Positions 57,414 to 64,000 of a stretch of DNA of 64,000 nucleotides are shown piece after piece. The notes under the pieces are model-generated. The model was not told the DNA's origin. It searched no databases and was given only the letters and a program-made list of their open reading frames with translations. Source of the DNA: DAOUJH01 sp965116555 (GTDB lineage Bacteria; Chloroflexota; Dehalococcoidia; Lucifugimonadales; QGNO01); assembly GCA_965116555.1 (NCBI GenBank), contig OZ220698.1, positions 1,736,001-1,800,000 on the forward strand. The letters are read 5' to 3'. Each line of letters begins with the position of its first letter. The first letter of the stretch is position 1. The translations under genes were made by a program, and so were the position numbers.

Positions 57414-58394
57414 TCAGCGCCGCACCACCATCCTGTACAGCGTAACGTCCTTTGCGCCCAGATCGTATTTGTAACGTTCATTGCCGCGCAAAAAGTCAAA
57501 GTAGTCCATGCCGCCCTCTATGGCGTCTCTAAGGCAGATTGCTTTGAGAAGGAGTCCCACGCTCAAAGAGCCGAACTCAGGGTTGAATCCGCTGTTGTAC
57601 AGGTACCGGATGTTACCTATGTCAAAGCACAAAGCGGCCGCCACTCGTTCGCCGTCTATTTCCATGAAGAACAGCCTGAGGAAGCCTGCCTTGGCCATCT
57701 CACCGGCCATGCGGCGGAAGAAACGTTCCCGTTCGGAAGTAAGGAACATGGCTTTATCCTGCCGGCTGCCCCTCATCAGCGCAAAGAAGTCGTCCAGGCT
57801 GCCGTTGGTCGAAGCTGCTCCGCTGACTGAGTAGTAGTCGAACGAAGTCTGCGTCTCCAGCCGCCTCAATTTGCGCCGCAGCTCATGTCTGTCCTTCTTA
57901 CTCAGAGCCGCCAGGTATTCATCCCAATCGTCGGGAAGCGCCACGCCCGGAGAGACGTCCTCTTCAGTTAGCTCCACCGTATACGCCGAGGCGCTGGCCA
58001 TCTCCACGAACTTCTTATACGTGGAAGAGGTCTCCAGAAGCGAACGCAAGTCCAATGTAGACCACTCTGCTTCCGTCAAATAGCTGAAGAGCGCGTGATA
58101 GAACTCTTCCGACTTGGAGCCGTCCACTACGATTTTGTGATAGTCCCAGAGGTCCTCGTCACCTACAAACATGAGTCTGCCATCGCCGCAGGACATGAAC
58201 GGCGCCACTCCCACCAGCTTGCCGTCCTCTCTGGCCGCCAGCAGATGGAGCTTGGCGTCTCCGGAGAATTCATCCCACCATAGCTGATGCCAGATTGGAG
58301 TCTGGAACACGGTGGGTTGAACGCAAGAGTCCAGTAGAGCCCCCCACTCTTCCCAAAGCTCAGGCAGGTTCTCTTCAGATATGTGAAGTGTCAT
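57414..58394 (-). CDS. GNAT-fold (BioF2/CelD/FemAB-like) acyltransferase
   Basis: 326 residues. Two GNAT-like halves as in the Acetyltransf_6 family: the first 150 residues (PTVFQTPIWHQLWWDEF, LVGVAPFMSC) and a second domain with KKDRHELRRKLRRLE, ALCFDIGNIRYLYNSGFNPE and LLLKAICLRDAIEGGMDYFD. Family members join acyl or aminoacyl groups to polysaccharide or peptide precursors. It is co-directional with, and 27 bases after, thrC. Confidence 0.82.
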   Translation of the reverse strand: MTLHISEENLPELWEEWGALLDSCVQPTVFQTPIWHQLWWDEFSGDAKLHLLAAREDGKLVGVAPFMSCGDGRLMFVGDEDLWDYHKIVVDGSKSEEFYHALFSYLTEAEWSTLDLRSLLETSSTYKKFVEMASASAYTVELTEEDVSPGVALPDDWDEYLAALSKKDRHELRRKLRRLETQTSFDYYSVSGAASTNGSLDDFFALMRGSRQDKAMFLTSERERFFRRMAGEMAKAGFLRLFFMEIDGERVAAALCFDIGNIRYLYNSGFNPEFGSLSVGLLLKAICLRDAIEGGMDYFDFLRGNERYKYDLGAKDVTLYRMVVRR

Positions 58395-58421
58395 AGACGC
58401 TCCATTTGGATTGTTTACAGG

Positions 58422-59513
58422 TCAGTGGACTGCTATGAGACCCAGGGCTTCCTCAACATTATGCATCTCGGCAGAGGTCTCTTTGGGTAGGGAAGCGGCC
58501 TCTTGTGAAGCTAGCTCCGGCTCTTTGAGACCGGTGCCGGTAATGACGCAGACCACGCGCTGGCCCTTGAGGTCTAAGCCTGAGGCGGTCATCTTGAGCA
58601 GGCCCGCCACTGAAGCCGCCGAGGCGGGTTCGCAGAAGATCCCCTCTCGGTTGGCCATTAGCTTGTACGCAGCCAGTATCTCATCATCGCTGACAGTGTC
58701 AATGGTTCCGCCCGACTCATCGCGGGCCGTGGTAGCCAGTTCCCAACTGGCCGGGTTTCCAATGCGGATTGCAGACGCCACCGTTTCCGGGTTTGCCACC
58801 GGAGCGCCCTTCACTATTGGAGCCGCTCCCTCTGCCTGGAAACCCATAAGTTTGGGCAGCACCATGGACTTTTCCAGATGATAGTACTCGGTAAACCCCA
58901 TCCAGTAAGCGCTGATGTTCCCTGCGTTCCCTACTGGTATGAACAGGTAGTCCGGGGCCTCTCCAATAGCCTCTATCACTTCAAAGGCCGCCGTCTTCTG
59001 CCCCTGAAGACGGTGCGGATTGAGCGAGTTGACCAGAGTGATGGGATGATCGGCGGCCAGCTGCTTGACCAGTTCCAATGTCCTATCAAAGTTGCCGTCC
59101 ACCACCAGGACCTGCGCTCCGTAAGCAATAGCTTGAGCCAGCTTGCCTAATGCAACACTTCCCTTTGGCACCAACACCACCGTTCTCAAACCGCAGCGAG
59201 CGCCGTAAGCCGCGGCAGAGGCGCTAGTGTTGCCCGTGGAAGCGCAAACTATGGCGGTGCTCCCCGCTTCCAGCGCCTTGGCAACCGCAACCACCATACC
59301 CCTGTCTTTGAAAGAGCCTGTGGGGTTGCAGCCCTCCAGCTTGAAATACAGATCTTCGCACCCTGCTTCTTGAGCAACATAGCGCGAGCGCACCAGGGGT
59401 GTATTGCCCTCGCCAAGGCTTATCAGGGGCGTCTCGCTTGTAACGGGCAAATGGTCTCTGTATCTCTGCAGTACCCCATGGTAGGGCCACATGCCGCTAT
59501 CGCTATTCATCAT
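58422..59513 (-). CDS. thrC: Threonine synthase
   Basis: 363 residues, PLP-dependent, O-phosphohomoserine to threonine. The PLP-lysine motif is PTGSFKDRGMVVAVA (about 66-80); SLGEGNTPLVRSR, ASTGNTSASAAAYGARCGLR and VPVGNAGNISAYWMGF follow. The length and opening (WPYHGVLQRYRDHLP) fit the shorter bacterial class. It follows hom by 27 bases. Confidence 0.96.
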   Translation of the reverse strand: MMNSDSGMWPYHGVLQRYRDHLPVTSETPLISLGEGNTPLVRSRYVAQEAGCEDLYFKLEGCNPTGSFKDRGMVVAVAKALEAGSTAIVCASTGNTSASAAAYGARCGLRTVVLVPKGSVALGKLAQAIAYGAQVLVVDGNFDRTLELVKQLAADHPITLVNSLNPHRLQGQKTAAFEVIEAIGEAPDYLFIPVGNAGNISAYWMGFTEYYHLEKSMVLPKLMGFQAEGAAPIVKGAPVANPETVASAIRIGNPASWELATTARDESGGTIDTVSDDEILAAYKLMANREGIFCEPASAASVAGLLKMTASGLDLKGQRVVCVITGTGLKEPELASQEAASLPKETSAEMHNVEEALGLIAVH

Positions 59514-59540
59514 CTCCTTGTCGTTCTATGGCATTGACCG

Positions 59541-60845
59541 TCAAGTCCACCGCTCAACCCTGATCAGGCTGCTCACCTCTCTGACCGCCTCCAGTTTCTC
59601 CATCTGCCGGATTGCTTCCCTCACGTGTGATTCGCGCGATGTGTGAGTCATCACCACAAATTCCGCCGTCCTGCCGTCCGGGTCAGCGCTTTTCTGAATA
59701 ACCGAAGCGATGCTGATCTCCAGATCTCCCAAGATAGCGGTTAACCTGGCCAGCACACCGGCGCGATCAGCCAGCGTCATTCTAACGTAATACTCGGTAG
59801 CCAGTTCCTCCAACGGGGCGACCCTCAATCCCGGGTTCAAAGCGCCCCGCTGAGGAGGTTTTCTCCCTATGACAATACCCCTGGCCGCTTCCAGGATATC
59901 ACCAAGTACGGCGCTGCTGGTAGGTTCAGGGCCTGCTCCCTGGCCATGAAATACCACGCGCCCCACTAGATCCCCCTCGAATTCGACGGCATTGAAAGCG
60001 CCGTCTACCTTGGCCAGAAGATGTTCCTGGGGCACCAGGGCGGGGTGGACTCGCAGGGACAGTTCATTGTCCTTGCGGAGTGCTATTCCCAGCAGCTTGA
60101 TTTCAAATCCAAACTCCCTGGCGTATTGAAAATCTCTGGGAGCCAGGCCTGAGATCCCTTCCCTGTATATGTCCTGATCAGAGACTTGGGTGTGAAAGGC
60201 AAGTGAGGCCAGAACGGCCAGCTTGTAAGCAGCGTCTATGCCTTCAACGTCGTTGGTTGGGTCAGGTTCGGCGTAGCCCAGCGCTTGGGCGTTGCGCAAC
60301 GCCGATTCAAAGTCCAGCCCCTCTTGGGACATCCGGGTCAATATGTAATTGGTCGTGCCATTTATGATGGCGTGGAGAGAGGTGAATTCATTGGCCAGAA
60401 GGTCTTTGCGCAATGGGCCTATAATGGGTATGCCACCCGCTACGCTCGCTTCGTATAGAAGATTGAGCCCGGCCTTCTCCGCAAGCTGCAAGAGCTCCTG
60501 ACCGCAGGTGGCCATGACCTCTTTGTTTGCGGTAACAACGTGCTTCCCCTTTTCCAGGGCAGCCCGTAGGTGTCTGACAGCCGGGTCCACACCGCCCATA
60601 AGCTCAACTATTATGTCCACGTCCGGATTGTCAATCAGCGAAGCGGGTTCCGTGGTCAACAGTCCGGGTTCTATGGACAAACGCCTCTCTCTGGCGGGAT
60701 CACGCACCAGGACACCGTGAAGCTCCAGAGGGCGGCCCACGTGTTGCGCCCAGCGCTCAGGTTTGCTAAGGAGTGTTTGGGCAACCTGGGAACCCACCAC
60801 GCCCAAGCCAAGCAGACCTATTCCAATTTTGCTCTTGTCGTTCAT
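59541..60845 (-). CDS. hom: Homoserine dehydrogenase with C-terminal ACT domain
   Basis: 434 residues, the standard Gram-positive form. It reduces aspartate semialdehyde to homoserine. Rossmann loop GLLGLGVVGSQVAQTL, VELMGG, HVVTANKEV, the signature ALGYAEPDPTNDVEG(IDAAYKL) near 195-215 and a C-terminal ACT domain (VRMTLADRAGVLARLTAILG) for threonine feedback. First of the hom-thrC pair. Confidence 0.97.
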   Translation of the reverse strand: MNDKSKIGIGLLGLGVVGSQVAQTLLSKPERWAQHVGRPLELHGVLVRDPARERRLSIEPGLLTTEPASLIDNPDVDIIVELMGGVDPAVRHLRAALEKGKHVVTANKEVMATCGQELLQLAEKAGLNLLYEASVAGGIPIIGPLRKDLLANEFTSLHAIINGTTNYILTRMSQEGLDFESALRNAQALGYAEPDPTNDVEGIDAAYKLAVLASLAFHTQVSDQDIYREGISGLAPRDFQYAREFGFEIKLLGIALRKDNELSLRVHPALVPQEHLLAKVDGAFNAVEFEGDLVGRVVFHGQGAGPEPTSSAVLGDILEAARGIVIGRKPPQRGALNPGLRVAPLEELATEYYVRMTLADRAGVLARLTAILGDLEISIASVIQKSADPDGRTAEFVVMTHTSRESHVREAIRQMEKLEAVREVSSLIRVERWT

Positions 60846-60910
60846 GAGGATGTCAAAGAGACTTCACTGTCTCTTGAGCTAGAATGACTGCAACCCCAGT
60901 ATGACAGCGC

Positions 60911-61960
60911 CTAACTGCTCAGGGACCGCGAGATGTTGGTCAACTCTACTATCTTGCTGATGACCCAATCGTAGTCGGCCGAATCGAAGTCTACCACTAC
61001 GTTGTTACTCTCGCGCTGCGCATCAAGCCAGTTTTCAAGCGCCCGGGTCTTCAAGACCTCTCTCATGTTATCGTTGACTTCAACAATCTCGGGCCCATCG
61101 GTGACCTTGAGGACGTGGACACCCGCACGCGTTCTCAGCGGGTGGGAATACACTCCGTGTTCAATGCTGAACAGCGTCTCCTCCAGCTCGAAGAAAGCGC
61201 CTCTGGGCACCCAGCCCACCTTCCCATCGTGGTCCGCCCAGACGGTGTCCTGGTTGTATTCACGAGCCACGGCGTCGAACTCCTCACCGGCATCCAGCCT
61301 GTCAACGACCTCAGATGCCACTGCTTCGTCGCTGACCCTAATCCAGTGAACGTATACGGACTCCTCCAATGAAGGGACTTCCTGGCCTACTATTTCGCGT
61401 ATCTGCGTGCGCAGGATGTTGGATCTGGCTATTTGTCTATACGTCTCATCTGAAAGCTGCGAGATAGTCAGGAAGTCAGTGTATCGCTGCTGGAACTCCC
61501 TCTCCAAGGCATCGGGATCCTGTTCTTCTCCGGGAGCGGGCCTCGGATAAAAAGTAGACCTTATTTCCTGATCAACGTCATCCCTGGTAACCGTCACGCC
61601 AACTTCAGGCGCGCCTTGGGTGAGAAGCTCCTCATCCACCAGGCTGGTGAGAACTTCAAACGGCACGTTGGCTATCTGAGGTTGGGCGCCGGCCTCGACC
61701 TGGGACGCCACTCTTGCCCTGGCGCGGTCCACCATTTCACCCATGGTCCGTTCCACGTCATTCACGTTGACGATTACTTGCTGGGGTGGCAACACGAACG
61801 TGACGTAGTAGCCCACAGCCGGGATTGCGAGAACCAGCAGCACTACGGCTGCCGCAAACACCAACACACGCCGCTGACGCCGCCTTTCCTGCAGTCTGCG
61901 AGACGCTAGCCTTCTACGCGTCGGTACTCTGGCTTCTTGATTGCGGGCGTTTGTAGTCAT
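60911..61960 (-). CDS. Membrane-anchored parvulin-type peptidyl-prolyl isomerase (SurA/PrsA-like)
   Basis: 349 residues. The cytoplasmic N-terminus is very basic (RRRLASRRLQERRRQRR), a single membrane segment spans about 32-55, and the rest should lie outside. A SurA-N-type helical domain (60-190) precedes a parvulin domain (about 200-290) with VHWIRVSDEAVASEVVDRLD, VGWVPRGAFF and LRTRAGVHVLKVTDG. It would help fold exported proteins. It is 86 bases after rpsR and 65 before hom. Confidence 0.88.
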   Translation of the reverse strand: MTTNARNQEARVPTRRRLASRRLQERRRQRRVLVFAAAVVLLVLAIPAVGYYVTFVLPPQQVIVNVNDVERTMGEMVDRARARVASQVEAGAQPQIANVPFEVLTSLVDEELLTQGAPEVGVTVTRDDVDQEIRSTFYPRPAPGEEQDPDALEREFQQRYTDFLTISQLSDETYRQIARSNILRTQIREIVGQEVPSLEESVYVHWIRVSDEAVASEVVDRLDAGEEFDAVAREYNQDTVWADHDGKVGWVPRGAFFELEETLFSIEHGVYSHPLRTRAGVHVLKVTDGPEIVEVNDNMREVLKTRALENWLDAQRESNNVVVDFDSADYDWVISKIVELTNISRSLSS

Positions 61961-62046
61961 CCAATAACCAACCTGATTCTCTTATCAGCAATACATATCC
62001 CGGAGACGGTGCGGGATGCGCGCTGCGCCGGAACGCAACTGCTCAT

Positions 62047-62307
62047 CTAGCCATGTTCTCCGGTGAAAGGAAGCATAGCCAAGTGCCGGGCGCGCTTCAA
62101 AGCCAGCGCCAGTCCCCGCTGATGCTTGGCACAAGTGCCCGTCTTACGACGAGGCTCTATCCTAGCTCTGTCCGAAAGATAGCGCCGGATCCTGGAGATG
62201 TTCTTGTAATCTATGTACTCCATCTTATCGACGCAAAAAGAGCACACTCTGCGACGCTGGTAATATCTTGGGCCGTCCCTGCGGCGACCCCTTGCCCTCT
62301 GGGTCAT
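62047..62307 (-). CDS. rpsR: Ribosomal protein bS18
   Basis: 86 residues. RRRVCSFCVDKMEYIDYKN, IEPRRKTGTCAKHQRGLALA and KRARHLAMLPFT are diagnostic. Cys22/Cys25 with Cys59 and His62 suggest the zinc-binding (C+) form. Third gene of the classical rpsF-ssb-rpsR operon. Confidence 0.97.
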   Translation of the reverse strand: MTQRARGRRRDGPRYYQRRRVCSFCVDKMEYIDYKNISRIRRYLSDRARIEPRRKTGTCAKHQRGLALALKRARHLAMLPFTGEHG

Positions 62308-62334
62308 GCGTTCATTACTCCTGTTACTTTGCTG

Positions 62335-62736
62335 CTAGAAAGGCAGGTCCTCCGGGTCTACATGGCCCCCCGGCCCATCCTGTAAGCCGGACTCTTGTGA
62401 CTGCGACCCTGGAGCCCTGTCCAAGAACAATACCGTGTTGGCAATTATTTCGTTGCGGAACCGTGTCTGACCATCCTGCCCCTCCCAACTGCTGCTGCGC
62501 AGCCGTCCTTCCACGTATGCGCGGCGACCCTTGGACAGGTACTGATTGACCTGCTCCGCCAGCTGGTTCCAGGCCACTATTCTAAACCACTCCGTTTCCT
62601 CTCTACGCTCGCCGTCGGAAGTGGTGTACGACCTGTTTGTAGCCAAACTAAAGTTGGTCACTGCACTCCCGCTGGGTGTGTAGCGCATTTCAGGGTCAGT
62701 GCCCAGGTTGCCAATTACCATAATCTTGTTGAGCAT
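62335..62736 (-). CDS. ssb: Single-stranded DNA-binding protein
   Basis: 133 residues. An OB fold with MLNKIMVIGNLGTDPEMRYT, VTNFSLATNRSYT, EETEWFRIVAWNQLAEQVNQ and RAYVEGRLRSSSWEGQDG. A short disordered tail ends DPEDLPF, the acidic tip that recruits repair and replication partners. It lies between rpsF and rpsR. Confidence 0.97.
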   Translation of the reverse strand: MLNKIMVIGNLGTDPEMRYTPSGSAVTNFSLATNRSYTTSDGERREETEWFRIVAWNQLAEQVNQYLSKGRRAYVEGRLRSSSWEGQDGQTRFRNEIIANTVLFLDRAPGSQSQESGLQDGPGGHVDPEDLPF

Positions 62737-62763
62737 TCCCTATATCTCCGCTTTGCTGCTGAG

Positions 62764-63051
62764 CTAGTCTTCTCTTTTCATCACAAGATGCCGGATGATT
62801 TCCTGGTACGCTCTCAGAGCGTCATCCAATTCCTTGGCCGCGGCGGGTTCCGAGTTGAACTGTGTCAGAACGTAATTCCCTTCACGGTAGTCTTGAATGG
62901 GGTAAGCCAGCCTCTGAGTTCCCCAGTCGTCCTGATTTGTCACTTCTCCGCCCCGGTCTGTGATGAACTTGCTCACACGTTCCACCACGCCGGTGGCGGC
63001 CTCTTCTTCAACTTCCGGGCTAATTACTATTACCAGTTCGTATTCACGCAC
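62764..63051 (-). CDS. rpsF: Ribosomal protein bS6
   Basis: 95 residues from GTG 63051 (MREYELVIVISPEVEEE). The frame also allows TTG 63063, but the GAGGAG site would then touch the start codon, whereas it is 12 bases before the GTG. WGTQRLAYPIQDYREGNYVL is the conserved core. First gene of rpsF-ssb-rpsR. Confidence 0.94.
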   Translation of the reverse strand: MREYELVIVISPEVEEEAATGVVERVSKFITDRGGEVTNQDDWGTQRLAYPIQDYREGNYVLTQFNSEPAAAKELDDALRAYQEIIRHLVMKRED

Positions 63052-63093
63052 TCCGCAACTCAACTCCTCTTAATTATTGAGACGCCCTTAGAC

Positions 63094-63135
63094 GCGGCAC
63101 AGTGCGAGATTATAACACGATTCGCCATGTGCCGC
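63094..63135. promoter_or_regulatory. Inverted repeat spanning the rpsF promoter
   Basis: GCGGCACA and TGTGCCGC (8-bp exact arms, 26 bases apart) flank the minus-strand -10 almost symmetrically. It could be an operator or could form an RNA hairpin. Confidence 0.45.
63109..63117 (-). promoter_or_regulatory. Extended -10 promoter of rpsF-ssb-rpsR
   Basis: Minus strand TGTTATAAT, a TGn-extended -10; no clear -35. About 58 bases before the GTG start. Confidence 0.65.
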
Positions 63136-63168
63136 ACATTCCGCAAGGCTCCATCAGTCCCCCAAATC

Positions 63169-64000
63169 CTAAGGCACGGGGAAGCTGGAGGAAAGGCCTT
63201 GCACCTCCCTGCGCACATCCTCTTCTATGGCTTCATTCCCCATGTTCGTCAGCGTCTTAACAATGAGGCGGCCCACCTCCACCATCTCTTCAGTCCCAAG
63301 CCCCCTTGTGGTCAGTGCAGCCGTGCCCAGTCTGAGTCCGCTAGTCACTCGCGGAGGCCGGCTATCGAAGGGGATAGCGTTCTTGTTGACCGTGATATAG
63401 ACCCTTCCCAGCGCATCTTCAGCTTCCTGGCCTGTGATGCCCATGGGCGTAAGATCCACTAGTATCAGGTGATTGTCCGTGCCGCCCGACACTATACGCA
63501 GTCCGCCGTCTTCCAACGACCTGGCCAGTGTCCGAGCATTTTCCACCACTTTGTGCCCGTAATCGGAGAACTCCGGCCTGAGAGCCTCTCCGAAGGCCAC
63601 CGCTTTGCCTGCAATGGTGTGCATCATAGGCCCCCCTTGCATCAGGGGGAAAACGGCGCTGTCTATGGAGCGCGCCAGGTCTTCATTGCACATGATCAAA
63701 GCTCCCCTGGGGCCTCTGAGCGTCTTGTGCGTCGTGGACGTGACCACCTGGGCATGGGGGACGCAGGAGGGATGAGCGCCCGCGGCTATCAAGCCGGCCG
63801 TGTGGGCAATATCCACCAAGAGAATCGCGCCCACTTCATCCGCAACAGCCCGGAATCGGGCAAAGTCTATGGTCCGTGAATAAGCGGTGGCTCCCGTAAC
63901 TATAACCTTGGGCCTGTGCTCCTTGGCCAGCCGTTCCACCTCGTCATAATCTATAAGCTCGGTTTCGCGGGTGACGCCGTAGGAGACAAAGTTGTACAGC
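63169..64000 (-). CDS. glyA: Serine hydroxymethyltransferase (5' end cut by window edge)
   Basis: 277 C-terminal residues are visible; the frame is open through the right edge (LYNFVSYGVTRETELIDYDE...). It interconverts serine and glycine with tetrahydrofolate and PLP. The PLP lysine lies in VVTSTTHKTLRGPRGALI, with VDIAHTAGLIAAG before it and FDSRPPRVTSGLRLGTAALT after. The start lies outside. It is upstream of rpsF on the same strand, with a separate promoter between. Confidence 0.96.
   Translation of the reverse strand, partial: LYNFVSYGVTRETELIDYDEVERLAKEHRPKVIVTGATAYSRTIDFARFRAVADEVGAILLVDIAHTAGLIAAGAHPSCVPHAQVVTSTTHKTLRGPRGALIMCNEDLARSIDSAVFPLMQGGPMMHTIAGKAVAFGEALRPEFSDYGHKVVENARTLARSLEDGGLRIVSGGTDNHLILVDLTPMGITGQEAEDALGRVYITVNKNAIPFDSRPPRVTSGLRLGTAALTTRGLGTEEMVEVGRLIVKTLTNMGNEAIEEDVRREVQGLSSSFPVP

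Overview
The window looks like chromosomal core sequence from a Gram-positive-type (monoderm) bacterium, most probably a Chloroflexota of the Dehalococcoidia/SAR202 kind. This is inferred from the Pro-Thr repeat (PTPEPTAT) lipoprotein, ACT-fused malic enzymes, a CaiB-type CoA-transferase, two SDR genes, stand-alone carbon-monoxide-dehydrogenase-type flavin and iron-sulfur subunits, PyrR/T-box/TPP RNA control and a moderately high GC content. No marker here fixes the lineage. I saw no rRNA, tRNA, CRISPR array, insertion sequence or prophage.

Layout. 1-8933 (minus): a complete pyrimidine operon pyrR - GIY-YIG gene - pyrB - pyrC - carA - carB - hypoxanthine phosphoribosyltransferase. It sits behind a PyrR-type attenuator, and the last gene carries an N-terminal nuclease-like domain and runs off the left edge. 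9.0-14.6 kb: a GYD-domain gene, two tandem ACT-malic enzymes and an orphan von Willebrand A protein. 14.7-20.2 kb (plus): CoxM- and CoxS-like subunits without a molybdenum subunit, a DUF6226-like gene, a TPP riboswitch driving an SSS-family transporter, a DUF5678-like/retropepsin-like gene pair, and thiD. 20.4-30 kb: 2-hydroxyacid dehydrogenase, CoA-transferase, M20 amidohydrolase, TSUP permease, fused shikimate kinase/dehydroquinate synthase, GNAT, and a convergent trehalose pair. 30-32 kb: a secreted lipoprotein protease.

32.3-43.1 kb (plus): alaS-ruvX-aroE, aroC, a bifunctional-nuclease fusion, rny, PHP, two SDRs and a glutaredoxin-like protein. 43-55 kb: M24 peptidase, a small unannotated gene, T-box-controlled ileS, rph, comEC-comEA, ilvE, a membrane protein, a PAP2-like protein lacking both catalytic histidines, and a PIG-L deacetylase. 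55-64 kb: a PD-(D/E)XK nuclease, then a minus-strand run glyA | rpsF-ssb-rpsR | PPIase - hom - thrC - acetyltransferase - glycosyltransferase. glyA is cut by the right edge.

How it fits together. Pyrimidine synthesis is one operon with its own RNA switch. Aromatic amino-acid genes are split among aroKB, aroE and aroC. Thiamine salvage is suggested by a TPP-controlled transporter near thiD. Most genes are housekeeping. The unusual material is in domain fusions, small genes inserted in operons, apparent leaderless starts, and two families of dispersed intergenic repeats (three copies each, one partial). All protein assignments come from reading the translations; no database search was run.
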